Source: Sclerodactyla briareus
Lineage: Eukaryota; Echinodermata; Holothuroidea; Dendrochirotida; Sclerodactylidae
DNA length: 64,000 bases
Assembly (NCBI GenBank): GCA_026419785.1
Contig: JAODTK010001843.1
Location: forward strand, 310,001-374,000
Reading direction: 5' to 3'
The translations under genes were made by a program, and so were the position numbers. The notes under the pieces were generated by a model, which saw only the letters and a program-made list of their open reading frames with translations, was not told the origin of the DNA and did no database searches. Positions 38,484-50,336 of the stretch are shown one piece after another; within the stretch, counting starts at the first letter, position 1, and every line of letters starts with the position of its first letter.

Positions 38484-38524
38484 AACCCCTCCCCCTCCCC
38501 CTCCCCCCCCCCCCCCCCCCCTCC
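38484..38524. repeat. C-rich tract
   Basis: CCCCTCCCCCTCCCCCTC-type units run into a C17-C18 block. It is part of the G/C-tract cluster at 38.3-39.0 kb. Confidence 0.85.
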
Positions 38525-38698
38525 CCGATATTGCCTGGATTGCACCATTTTCACTTACGGTCTTTGGCTGTGTTGCTATAACATGTAATTCTGTATAGTC
38601 AAAATAAGGCAATTAATAGATAGACAACATGTGAGGTTCCTACAATTATTTTTGGTACACCCTTGACTGCTGCCATGGGATAGTTGTTAGTGGGTGGT

Positions 38699-38760
38699 GG
38701 GGGGGGGGGGGGGAGCGAGGGGGAGGGAGGGTGTTTGCTGCCTGGCAGGGGAGGGGGGCT
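38699..38760 (+). repeat. G-rich tract
   Basis: A run of about 15 G is followed by GAGGGGGAGGGAGGG and later GGGGAGGGGGG. It is capable of G-quadruplex formation. Confidence 0.85.
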
Positions 38761-38943
38761 TGGATGTATTGTCATGGCTGCTTAGAAGATGAAAGGCAAT
38801 AAATAATGGAGGAAATTTTGATTTGAAGGCAAAGAAGCCCAGCTGTAGGGGATTTAGAACATTTCAAGTTGGATTTGGGTCACAAGAAGTGAGTTGGACT
38901 GGAGCGACAAACTCTATTCAATGGTATTTATGGAGAGTGGCGT

Positions 38944-38981
38944 GGGGGGGTGGGGGGGGGGGGGGTGGGGGGGGGGGGGGG
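38944..38981 (+). repeat. Long G tract with T interruptions
   Basis: Nearly continuous G over 38 bases with two T interruptions. It is the fourth G/C block within 700 bases. Confidence 0.9.
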
Positions 38982-39247
38982 AAATGACGGATAAAAACGC
39001 AATATGTAAGGGACTTTTTTAAGAGTCAACTTATGGTCAGTTATTTTAGGAATTTCTCAGAATTTTTATGTTTTAATGTGAAAGTGTGATGTTCGTTTGA
39101 CGACAATGGTCTCATGAACGAGTTGGTTGTTTGTAGTTAATAATAGAAACCCACGCGATCAGCAACCATGCGTGGACACTTGTTATTCTAGAAATCATAA
39201 CGGTAACGTAGGAAGTCGAGACGAAAGAATGAGACGTGTTTGTTTAC

Positions 39248-39388
39248 TGCACGGGCAAAATAAGAGGTGTCTCTACCCGATGTGTCAATCTTGCATGGAG
39301 TTGGGAAGGGGGGGGGGGGGGTTGCAGAAGCACCCGATAAGATGGAGTTACTAGGGGCAACTTCTAATTAGATGAGCTTGAGAAGGTG
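39248..39388 (-). repeat. Dispersed repeat family R1, short copy with expanded C tract
   Basis: On the minus strand this reads AAGCTCATCTAATTAG then GTTGCCCCTAGTAACTCCAT, CTTATCGGG, CAACCCCC..., CAACTCCATGCA, TTGACACATCG and TTTTGCC, the same order as the 47.86 and 37.15 kb copies. Where those copies have CAACCCCGCCCCCAACTCC, this one has a run of about 14 C. The G run at 39308-39321 is therefore an expansion inside the element. Confidence 0.8.
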
Positions 39389-42300
39389 AGTTTGGGAGTG
39401 CAGTACATATTACTAACATTGATGCAATATGGTTTGGTTCTGGTGGCATCAGACATTGCTGAAACGAATAATAATGATGGGCCTTATGGGGCACCTTCAA
39501 TTTGGGTGCGAGGCTGCGAGGGGCTTCAGCGCTCACACTTTTTCTGTCTCCAGCATCGTGGGCCGTCCTAAACTGGGGACCTGTGCTGCCATGAACTGTG
39601 CAAAAATGAACCGAGTACCAACCGAGTACCATAGGCCACTTAGTCGATTAGCCCCTGCACTTCGTAATTGGTTCCGCAGTTCCGCTGGAACCAGGGTTGG
39701 GAACTTGGGACAGAGGTAACGCTTTTGATTCTACTAGTATGGCAAGTGGTATATACATAAATGGATGCTTTGCCAAGCCACCTTCCGGGTTTCCAGTTCC
39801 AGTAGTCATCAGAGGTTTTTTTCCTAGATGGATTTACTTGCTGTTGCGATGGGCAAGGTCTTGGCCTTCATCTAAGATTACGATTAAGATTCGGGTTTAT
39901 AGTCTTGTATCAAGGCAGCGCCTCTTCACACGACTACGACTTAATCCCCTGGTCATTGGTAACCTGATGAAGACCTTGCCTGCACCACCCAGAGTGCACG
40001 TTCGTAAAATGGCAGTCTCAGGAGAAAGTTGAATTGTTAAACTCTGCATGATGTCATCTGATCACTAGTAGAGAAGAGGAGGGTAATCACCAGTGTTCAT
40101 CCAGGATTGATACCGCCAGGGTTCCTTGATGAGCCTCGCTTGGCTTCCTGAACCTGTAGAATTCAAATTTGAATCGAACCAAACTTGCACTTTCCAAAAG
40201 TTACTCACAAGTGACCTTGAGCTTCCCATCTTTTCTCACCCCATGACTCAAATACTATCATTTCCAGGATTGTACATTACAACTCAAATTACATGAAAGA
40301 ATTATCATATCAGCACTACTAGTGCATGAATTACGAGTTGGGCAGCAAATAGCATTTGACCAACAGATCATAAAGCGGATGCTTGCTGTAGCGACCTGAT
40401 TTAGGCACCCACAAGCGTGGGGGAGCGTGGCAGTTTGATGATCTTGTTTTAACAATGAATGTAAACTCACTCCGGTGGAAAAGAATATGGCCACGGCCAT
40501 TGAATGGGTGAGAAAACCAGGCAGGGAACCTCCTGAGCGGACATGATGTGGTGTATAGCATTTATTAACCAATTCCTAGTCAAATTACAGGAGCAGGAGT
40601 TATGGCCTGTAGACCGGGCCTGGGTCATTGTGTACCTGTTATGCCAACTGGGAGAACCAGTTTATGGGGACCGTGAACAGACTGTAGTGGAATATTATGA
40701 CCATGGTCATTGTCCTGGGGAGAAAACAGGGCGAGGATCCTATTGTGTCAGGGCAGAATGGATACAAATGGAGCACTAGAAAAACTGGAATATTATATGG
40801 AATCACTACTATTAGAGCGTGAGTTATGGGACTATCAAAGGGGCGTTCTTTCTTCGGAATGGCTCGTAAAGGTTGGTTGTGTCAGCTGCAAATCTTGCAT
40901 CATTAGAAAATATGTGTGAACTGGAATAACCCGGTCAGCTGAAACCACCGCTGTCGCACCCGTGTCCTCCTTTTGAAGGCTGTCAAGAGTCACTACCAGG
41001 GCGCCACCTAATATACAGGTTGTCTGCGTTGGTTTGTGCTAGAGTAACACACACATATTGCGGGCAGGTAGTTTGTATAACTGTGTGATCAATGTAGTTT
41101 TGTACTACGGCACAGCATTGACTTTATCTAGTTCGGCAACACCTTCTGCGTTCAAGAAATTTTACGTCTTACCATCAGAGATTACCATTGAAAATTGTTT
41201 CTAATGTTAGGAAAATGAGTCTTGCTGTTGTCATTACTAGGTTCAAAATTATATATAAATAAACTAAAAATATTGTAACCATATTTTTGGTGGTTGTAAG
41301 CATTTGCCATGATTTTGGAAAAAAAGAAATTCAATCAATATTTGGCGGTGAAGTCATAACCTATGTGGTATTAGATAAGATGGTGTGTATTAGTACAGTG
41401 GCTACTGTAATCTCCTATAGTAAGTGAACAGCCTCCATGAGAAATCAAGGCAAGAATCAGAAAATGCAAAGAGAGCCTATTGTAGTTGCTCAACCTGGTC
41501 ACCAAACCAAGCAAGTGATACAAGAGCCATACCTTGATTCTTCGACCAGTACAAAACCAGCTTGATTCGTGGAACGCCAACCTTCAAAAGTTTACAGTTT
41601 TGACCTAATCACCGAGGTGGGCAGCAAAAGATTCTCCTTAGCATTAATAAAATACCATCAGTTGGCATAAACATAGGCCCACATACGGGAGTATTATTGT
41701 GACCAGAATCATGATAAGATCAAGAGCTAGGACGACGTTTATGATCATTTAGGGTGGCAAGTAATTTGAAGTGATACAAGCCAATGGTGATAAAAAAAGA
41801 AAGAAAAACAAACACAGTTCTCCCTCAGCTGACATTTGTACCATTGAAACAATTGGACCCCCCCCCCCCCACCTCAAGAAAAAATTGCCAATCTTTAAAG
41901 GGTTCTTGCTTTGGGGTTTCATGCATTTTTTTGGTGTGGTGCGGCAAGCAGACAATAGTTTTGGAGCCACTCATAGTTGCATGTACTGTGTAGGGCTAGG
42001 CGGTAGGTGACGTACCAGGCTCAGTGAGTGATGTATACAATATGTTCCTGGCTACAGTAGGCCAAGTTATTTATGGCTGAATGAGTGGTGGGGCCATGTA
42101 GGGAACAAGAAAATCTGCTTTCTTTTTTTTCAAATCTTGGGAGGGATTTTCTTGCACCTGGTTATAATGCCACAAGCTTATGAATGTTACTAGGATGAAG
42201 TGAAAGCAAAAGACCAATTGTTGTCAAATTGGCCCATGGTGCAGCGAGGACATTGGCTGCATTGCATTAAAGGGTTGTTGTTGAAACCGAAGTTTTGAGA

Positions 42301-43202
42301 GCCGGTGGGCCATTCACACAGTGGTACGAAGTGCATTGTTGAGAGATTCGTGGGCTTTGACCAATCAGAAATAGTCGGTGACCTTGTGGTTATCCCCAGG
42401 ATGCACGGCAATGCCTCCTAATCATTCCCAGGATGCACTGCACATCTCTATTTGCTAGTGGTCCATACTGTACTACTTCTGGATCCAGGGTTATATCCTA
42501 GCTTCATAATTAAAAGGTCTTGTTTCAGGGTTCAGCACAATTTGAGCTATGAAAAGACTTGGTAATAATGAAATTCCAAGTAAATTTGGATAGCCCCAAA
42601 AAGTTTATACTTTGACTGCAAAATGAGGAAGGAAACTGAAATACTTTGAATGGCAAATGAGAAGGCGCCGATTTTTGGGGGCTTGCAACTGGTACCCTGG
42701 TGAAATAGCCAGATGCTTGGTATATGGCATAATGAGGGTGCCGTCTTTTGGTGGGGTAATAAGGGGATATGAGTTGGTAAAATAGAATGATCCCATTTCA
42801 GGGTTGTTGTGTCAGCTTTGCTCTCAATGAATGGAAATTATGTGTTTGTATGACCGCGACTGACTCCGCTAACTTGCTGTACATTGAGAGTATGTAAATT
42901 AGGCTCAGATGCCAAGTTCTGGAAAGAGAGGATCACCTAAAAAAATAAAGATTTTGCAGGTTCTGGACAAGACCTGGCATATTGAGGTATCTACATCTGC
43001 AACTAAAAAACCAGAACGCCAAGACTTAGTGATTCCTTTGAACGTATCGTGTCTGGATGGTTTCCGTTCTCATTTGTTCCTAACCTTAACTCTCTGTCCA
43101 ACTGAATCATAGCATCATATACCAGTCATGCTCCATAAGAAGCTGGAAACCACTTCCCCTCAAATCACCCCTACATACTCATAGCATCCAGTCATCCATG
43201 CT
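39389..43202. other. Non-coding stretch
   Basis: No gene is recognised. The words GAG(C/T)...GAGTTATGG recur loosely near 40570, 40820 and 6310 and may mark another old repeat. A C run lies at about 41861-41871. Confidence 0.45.
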
Positions 43203-43210
43203 TCAAATGT

Positions 43211-43366
43211 CAGTGTTGTAGTCGAGGCCGGAACCTTCGAGGCCGATTTGCCGCCTCGTCCCCGCCCTCGGCCCGTTTTTTTTTCCGAGGCCACCATCCT
43301 ACAATGTAACAAGGGTGAAACGGGCTGAGCCTGTCCTCGGGGGTGCCGGCCTCGACTACATCCCTG
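43211..43366. mobile_element. hAT-type MITE with perfect 8-bp target-site duplication
   Basis: The left end is CAGTGTTGTAGTCGAGGCCG; the reverse-complemented right end is CAGGGATGTAGTCGAGGCCG (18 of 20 bases identical). TCAAATGT lies immediately outside both ends (43203-43210 and 43367-43374). CA-starting ends of the CAGNG type and an 8-bp duplication are the classic features of hAT transposons. At 156 bp, with no ORF, it is a non-autonomous MITE. Its interior is CpG-rich and rich in CGAGGCC words, unlike its surroundings. The perfect duplication suggests a fairly recent insertion. Confidence 0.9.
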
Positions 43367-43892
43367 TCAAATGTGAGGATTTAGCTAAAAGCAAGCTTCC
43401 ATTAAGCGGCCAAGACCAGGAGACAGTAATGCACTTTAGCTCCGGGTCCCGGAGGTTTTGGTGGTGCGAACCAGGGACGTTTTCCAGGACCAGGAGCCAT
43501 TTGTTAAAATTATGTTTCAACGATGCGGTTTGATAGTATGAGTATGTATGCCACATACATTCACATTGCTCATGTGTTTATTGTTAATATAATGACGTCA
43601 TACCAGAATACAGCAGTAGGCCTACCAGTGTACCACCATCTATGTCACTCAATGACATAGGCTCAATGCACCACCATATTTTCTGTCAGGCAGTTGATTG
43701 CATCACAACTTGATGAATATATGCTGAAAAAAGTGTTTTGTTTTTCTCTTTGATTTACTCACTGTGTATTCGTTTAGTGTTCTGGGATTTCATTGGCCCC
43801 CCCCCCCCCCAGCTGCTCCTATCCTCCCCCCCCGCCTCGCATCCTCAAAGACAACCTCAAAACTGTAGACCTAGTATGAGGCCTATTAATAA

Positions 43893-44079
43893 TTAAACGA
43901 GTGGATAAGTAAGAAGAAATTCCCCAAACCCCAAAGAAGCTAAAATATCATTGACCGTCTTGCGATCCTCAGCCAGTATATGCCTACTATGTTCAACTCT
44001 TTTTGTGGTACAGTATCTGCACAGCTCATTGAAAATTTCCCCCAAATAGACTTGCGCCCTGTGAGAACAGATCACCTGT
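43893..44079 (-). CDS. Weak candidate terminal exon, unknown protein
   Basis: After an acceptor-like TAGTTTTTCAACAG (minus strand) an open frame reads ...VYLGEIFNELCRYC and continues to KTVNDILASLGFGEF, ending LLTYPLV-stop. The residue mix, with hydrophobic residues spaced as in helices, looks more protein-like than most ORFs here. I cannot name a family, no partner exon was found, and there is no AATAAA close downstream. Confidence 0.2.
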
Positions 44080-44454
44080 TGAAAAACTACGTGATTGGTG
44101 GATGAATTTTACTAACGAAACTTAACTAACTACGAAACTTTTTCTCAATGGAACAAGTTCACACATGTGCAGTGTTAACACGAAGTTATAATGCTATGTT
44201 GTGGTGACCACCCCTACACACTGTGTGATGTGGTACTGTAGCTGGCACTGGCACTATATTGGTTCAAATAAAACCCAAAATATAATCATGTATTCGCTGA
44301 CCGGAAAGGAGGAAATCTACTTTCTGCTCTTTCACGGGGCATGATGCATGATCAATTTATTGCTTGTTTTCTGAAGTTTCAGTAACTTGTCCATGAGCTA
44401 TCATGTCATATTGAACATGATTTGAAGCTTAGGAGTGAAAGAGTTGATAGCTAC

Positions 44455-44701
44455 TACTGTTGATCAATTTTTTGGTTGAAAAATAGGTATCCTACTCACA
44501 CACTGTAGCATAGGCAAACTTAACATTAGGCTATACATGTCGACCTTCCAAAAATTGTGCTCATAATTTCCTTAGATTTACTGTTGATCAATTTTTTGGT
44601 TGAAAAATAGGTATCCTACTCACACACTGTAGCATAGGCAAACTTAACATTAGGCTATACATGTCGACTTCCAAAAATTGTGCTCATAATTTCCTTAGAT
44701 T
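44455..44701 (+). repeat. Tandem duplication, 124/123 bp, nearly identical
   Basis: Copy 1 (44455-44578) and copy 2 (44579-44701) are directly adjacent and identical except for one C missing in copy 2 (GTCGACCTTCC versus GTCGACTTCC). They are non-coding. It is either a recent duplication or an assembly duplication. Confidence 0.95.
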
Positions 44702-47240
44702 CCATTGGTTTTTAGTATTTGGTTTGGCACAAAAACCTCAATCCTGCCCACATACCTTGTTTGTGAAGTATTCCATTAATTGTACGTGTTTCAGCAGTAT
44801 TTACTTCATAACTTTTATGTTATCTGAAAAAAAATTCAGTCACAACAAGTTCTGGTTTTCTGGTACAGGTTTTGCTATAATACAGTCGCCAGCAGTAGTT
44901 TGGTGGGAATTTGGGTAGTTACTGGGCTCAACGGCCCTGGCGATAAACAAATTATTCTTTTGCCATCTAACTGGAGAAGATTGACTTGTATTTGGAATAT
45001 TATCAAAAACACATAAAAAATCACACCTTCCTCCGTGCGCATGCAACTTTTCCTGGCTAGCTCAGAGGTATTCATGTTTTTCAACTAACGGAGCAATGAG
45101 TTTCAGTTGTACAGCCGCAACATCATTTCAAACACTAGACTTCGTCGTCGATCGTGCAACAGCTTTGTATGAAGGAGCCATTCCAGCTTTGTAGTCGGTA
45201 CTACCGTACTAGACTATGCACCGTATTAACCACGTTTCCCAGTGCTATAGTTTTTGCATGCCGTGAATGGAACGATACTGGTCTATGGGGGCATGATCGC
45301 AACATTGCATGATTGTTTTATGTGCTACGATCGATTTTCAGCATATTTTCGGTATGCAGTGGGCGCTCATAACACTGAGAAAACTTTCAGGCTGCTGACT
45401 ATGGAACTCCCCAGAATAACTTATCCAATGATGAGAGTAAATTTATTAGTTTGCTATTCCGATCATCCTAAACATTCGACCAGGCGCTGTTGACGAAAAT
45501 AAGGTGTCAACCCTTGGCAATTGCACGAAAGGAGCAAACCAGGCGCAAAAATACACAGAACCAACTAGGGGGGTGAAATCGCCTGGCGTCTGCTTATTGA
45601 AGGCCTTGGCTAAAAGTTCCACTTTCCCCCCATAATCTACCCCGACTCATACCACAATGATAATGTTCACATACTCCATCATTAGAAGCCTACTCCACCA
45701 AGTTGAACTAGATTCTGACAGGCTTTTTCTATTTAGCCGAATAAAAGGTATAGTTTCCAAAATACCTAATTTTTAATCAATTTCCATGATTTTCTTCAGA
45801 ATTGACCCCTACTCATAAAAAATACATAATAAGTTCCATACTGAATCAACCATCACAAGTTGTGAACTTACTGGAACAGACAGTCTGAGTGGGCTTGATT
45901 ACAAGGTAGGCATCAGAACACACAACATACCAACACACACCAATGTGCACACATGACTGTGTATCCCTTTGGACTGCCATCCAGGAAACTGAACTTTAGC
46001 CTCTGATAGCCAATTTCAAAGAATGGTGATTCTTTTACCTAATACTTATTCGCCAACTGGTGAAACTCCCCTAATAAAACATAGAGGGCAAGTGAATCTT
46101 TAACTAAGAAATTCATCTTGCAATGCATTCCACTGAGTGGTGAAAACTTTCAAACTATATTTTATTTTGGAAGAAAAAGGTGAAGTCTCAAATTAAGAGA
46201 AGATTTGGACTGACCCCCCCATGAAGTTTCTGGCGGCGGAAGAGACGCGATGGCTGAACATCCAGACATTCACAGGGTTATTGTTATACAACCATCTAGT
46301 TTTGAACCACAATTGGCAGTGTCCAGTTCAATCTTTGAATATGTACAATCTCACAATACCAACCCGAATCCAACCCATAACCATGTCCAAACCCGATCCC
46401 TCGCATTCTTCTAGAAGCCTACAATATGAATAAATGGTACCAGTTCCAATAACCCTGTGACAGTTGTAAAAGCCTAAACGCAAACAAATTTTCACAATGG
46501 CCCCCAGCGATATATATACATCTATAGTGACTGGTCTGTTTCAGAAACACAATAGAATATGTTGAGTTTGACATACCCGGATGGATGTTCCAGTCATGTC
46601 GCCAATCAAATTAAAATATGGAATTTGGGGAGAAGGGTCACCCATACTGAAAAAAAATTGTAGACACGATAATGAGTAATTCCAAAGACAATCTTGCAGG
46701 TTAGGGCTTTCTAATCCTGTGAAACGTTTCAACATTCAATTCACTTTTGTTTGAACAATATCTCATGTGGCCCCCTTATGTGTAAGATAACATCGACATG
46801 TTGATGAGTCTTCAAATGATAACAAACACTAACCATACAGTGTACAGATCCCTCAGCGAATTGTTTGCTAGACAGTTTCGCGAGTTGGTCCTGTAGGCAT
46901 TAAGTATGTTTTTTGAACTCAACAAAATCTCAATAGGTCGAAAGAAGCAAATTGGTAGCCAGCCAGTACTGTTAACAATCAAGAATGGAAAGTTTGAACA
47001 GTGCTGGCTACTTGACAAAATTGTTTGACTTGGCTTCCGATTGACTTTGTACAGTGACTTTGCTGAAGGACTTACCTTGCAACCAACATTTGTGTGGGTG
47101 AATAATCCCCAAAAAAGAAACCAAAAGTATAAACAGTTGCAGCTATAGTTCGCCCAAGCCCTGCTCGCGTTTCATATAAAAAGTGACATTGAATATCAGG
47201 ATCAACAGTGATCTGCATCGAATACCTTTCATGGAATTTC
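44702..47240. other. Non-coding stretch
   Basis: No gene or clear repeat is identified. The 45.05-45.35 kb part contains more CpG than its neighbours, but no exon can be supported. Confidence 0.45.
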
Positions 47241-47420
47241 GACCAACTTCCACATGAGTCATGCAAATTAAACACTTAATGACCTCCAGTGAACCCCCAA
47301 ATCTGTTTCCAAAAAAAAAAAAAGAACTTGAGGTAGACCATAACAACCAACTTTTTAAAGCAATCAGACAAACTTAAAATCGAGCATAAATTATGCAAAA
47401 TACAAAGGAAGACATATTTA
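47241..47420 (-). repeat. Dispersed repeat family R1, end fragment
   Basis: ATGCAAATTAA, then AATGACCTCCAGTGAACCC, GAGGTAGACCATA and CATAAATTATGCAAAA match 12008-12150 in order and orientation. It lacks the core and hairpin part. Confidence 0.6.
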
Positions 47421-47855
47421 ACAGATTCGATTTTTTTTCTTCTTAAACTTTGCACACAATGTCACCCTCTGATTGATCGAAAGTGGGGATATACACGTTG
47501 GCAGTTCACCCACCAGCAGCGACGTCTAGTTTTACAATTCTGTTTCAGCTTCATCTAGGCCCTCCTTGATTTCTGGCCTAGGTGCCGAAGCCATATTATC
47601 AGATCACATTCAGTGGCACTTCAGTTCTAAAAATTTCCAAATTCCCAAAATTTGTGTCAGTAAACCCAGTACCTAAAATGAGAAAGGGGCAATGAGATGG
47701 TCACCCAGGCCCAGACACTTGTGTATTAAATTGCCAGACGTTCAATGGATGTGTGAGTGGCGTGCAGGTATGGAGTTAGTCTACACTCAGAATATTGTTT
47801 CTTCTCTCTGCCCCCCTTCATTCTGTTTAATGACCCACTTCTCCACTGCGCTACC

Positions 47856-48040
47856 CCAAAACTTACTGGTTTGAGTATTAACTAGCGTCCATACCTCCTT
47901 AAGCTCATCTAATTAGCAGTTGCCCCTAGTAACTCCATCTAATGGGGCTTTTTTTACAACCCCGCCCCCAACTCCATGCATAATAGACACATCATAGGAA
48001 CGCTCATTCTTGTTTCGACCGTAATAAACCGGTCTTTTCT
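47856..48040 (+). repeat. Dispersed repeat family R1, short copy
   Basis: It contains ACTGGTTTGAGTATTAACTA, AGCTCATCTAATTAGCAGTT, GCCCCTAGTAACTCCATCTA, CAACCCCGCCCCCAACTCCA and GACACATCATAGG. It ends in a hairpin (GACCG-TAATAAAC-CGGTC), at the place where the 37-kb copy has CCTGAAT-GAA-ATTCAGG. The hairpin is kept but its bases differ, which suggests the fold is what matters. Confidence 0.8.
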
Positions 48041-48050
48041 CCTCTTTCAA

Positions 48051-48095
48051 ATTTACTAGGGCAACTGCTACTTATATAGGCTTAAGAGGTGACTT
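48051..48095 (-). repeat. Inverted partial copy of R1 facing 47856-48040
   Basis: Reverse-complemented it reads CACCTCTTAAGC...TATATAAGTAGCAGTTGCCC then TAGTAAA, matching 47890-47935 of the neighbouring copy. The pair makes a ~205-bp inverted structure. Confidence 0.65.
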
Positions 48096-49317
48096 GGGGA
48101 TTGTGCAGTGAATACACATTCTATGATCTCTGATCAGAACGTCTTGCAGGACTCATCTGTTATGAATATGCATAATCTGGGCTGATCAAAGGCACCACTG
48201 CATGTCAATGTATGGACAGATTCAATTAACCTTAACCATCTGCAAGTTCAACCTGTAAGTAGTACTGATTGGCGTGGCTTCGCGTGCCTGCGATATTGAG
48301 AGTATCATATCAGCATTTCACAGTGAATACGGTCCATGGGGTGTTCCGACAGTTGCCAGTTAAAATGTTGATTATTCATAAGAGTGTCTCAAAACATGAC
48401 GTGATTGGATCTTTGTAACATGAAGATTTGTGGTAATTATGAGACGTTATTGCTGTGCGATTCACCAATGATATCTACGGAAGGGAAAGAGGGGGCACAC
48501 TATCAATTTTGTGTATGACACATCACCCTGATGACAATATTGCGTCTTGACAAAAAACTGAATGGAGTAAGTTTAATAACCGCATATACATATAGCTTGA
48601 TTGAACGATCACCCCACAATACCTGACACTTTACTAGATGTTGCATCGAGAAATGAAAAGCCTGTCCTATTATCAAGTTTGGGTGAGACTGATTTGTTGG
48701 AATGGGTGGAACTTCCCAACAATATACAATATTCTTAACCTGTCCGTTCCGAGGCTCACTCGTATTTGCTTAGTGGCATTCGCTGCTACTTGATTGATTG
48801 ATCAGCTCACATTTAGTGACACTTTGGGAATTGAATAAATGTTTGCATCAGGAGAGAAAAGCTTGTCCTGATATCAGGCAAGCCTATAATCTGCTTAGTG
48901 GCATAGGAAAGAAATTTGAGTGGAGGAGGGGGGCTGAAGTCAGGGGACATAAGGGATGGGTCAAAGGCGAGGGGTGCCCCCACTCCTGTGGAAAATTTTG
49001 CCAACCTATTGTATCCACTTTGTTTGGATATTAATTTGCATACCTTCACAAGTTGTTGCAAGAAAAATGTTCTATTTCTGGTAGCTGCTGAGCAATTTAG
49101 TGCCATCTATCTATCCACCTCGCTTTGGAAATTGGAAATAATTTTGCGTATCCCTCCCCCCCATGTTTCGAGGAAAAAAAAAACATTTTTCAGGCAATGT
49201 CACTTTGGCAGTAACTCGCAAAATGCCTAAAACCTCGTTTGTCCCTGCTCAGACCCCTTGTTACTGAGTGCCCAGCCAGAAGGCAGCTGGTACCATTTTT
49301 GAAACCTTTGGTATAAT
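48096..49317. other. Non-coding stretch
   Basis: No gene is recognised. ORFs around 48.8-49.2 kb overlap on both strands without family resemblance. Confidence 0.45.
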
Positions 49318-49390
49318 TTTGACCCAAGATTGGAACCCCAGACTCCCGGGTTGAAGGCAGACGCCCAGCAACCGTGCTAAATCTTTTGTT
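49318..49390 (-). mobile_element. tRNA-derived SINE head (degenerate)
   Basis: The minus strand has an A-box-like TAGCACGGTTGC (49368-49379) and a B-box-like GGGGTTCCAATC (49329-49340), spaced as in a tRNA gene. Between them lies CGTCTGCCTTCAACCCGGGA, like the anticodon arm region of tRNA-derived SINEs. The cloverleaf stems do not all pair, so I call it a SINE head, not a working tRNA. The SINE body would extend to lower coordinates and is not delimited. Confidence 0.55.
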
Positions 49391-50336
49391 TTACCCCCTC
49401 CCTGTCTTTATCCATGTAGGAAATGAGAGACACTACCACTAGCAGGATATTGGTATTGATTGGGTAAAATCTTCTGTCAATGGCGCACAAATTTGGGCCA
49501 CTTTCAAAGAAACTTCCTTGGCAACTGAATAATGGTGTCTAGACAAGCCATTGATTGGCCCATCATGTTATTATGAAATTAGGTCAGGTCAGTATCCAAC
49601 TTGGAAGTTGACTTGAACAAATTTAGGCACAGCCTACCATGGATGTAGCCAGTAAGGTTACTCTTTGTCCAAAAATGCGACCAACTCACAATTTATTCTC
49701 AAATAGCAAGTTACAAGTGAGTAAAAATAGTGCGGAGATGTGCAAAGTATAACCAAGTGGTTAGTCTTGTTCAAGACTCGATGACTCACCTTGCGATCTA
49801 GCAACCATCCAATTTTATAGCTACAACTACTCCACACCACCTGCAGATCCATGGGTATAACCCCGACATTGAGTCTTGTTGGACTGTGCACAACGGTTTT
49901 CCTACGGTAGTATTGGGAAGACACGCAAGGTGATGACTAATTGCGTTACTTTAGCTCCTTATTATAGCAACTTTCCAACTAATATGTCGTCTCCAAACGC
50001 CGTACTTGCCACCACGCTGCGATGTACAGGCAAAATTTAACTAAGGCCAAACTCCACGAGGCCCCGTATATGTACTGCAGGCTTTAATACAGTTACCATT
50101 GACAAAGCTGAGAAATGACGTGATTGACCACTTACAATATAAGAAAGATTCAAAAATTAATTAGACGATGGTGAGGGTTACACAAGGATATTATGGGAAA
50201 CAACTAGAGGTGTAATAGCATCTGCCAGGGCGTATTTTAAAGACACAATCGTGGAGTATTACATTGTTAGATTGAGTTGGGCATAGTGTGGGGATATGGC
50301 GTTGGCTATACATAATTGGATGGGGATTGGATGTGT

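Noticed and set aside
40258-40919. Cluster of overlapping ORFs on both strands
   Set aside because: There is no family resemblance. Recurring GAGTTATGG words suggest old repeats rather than exons.
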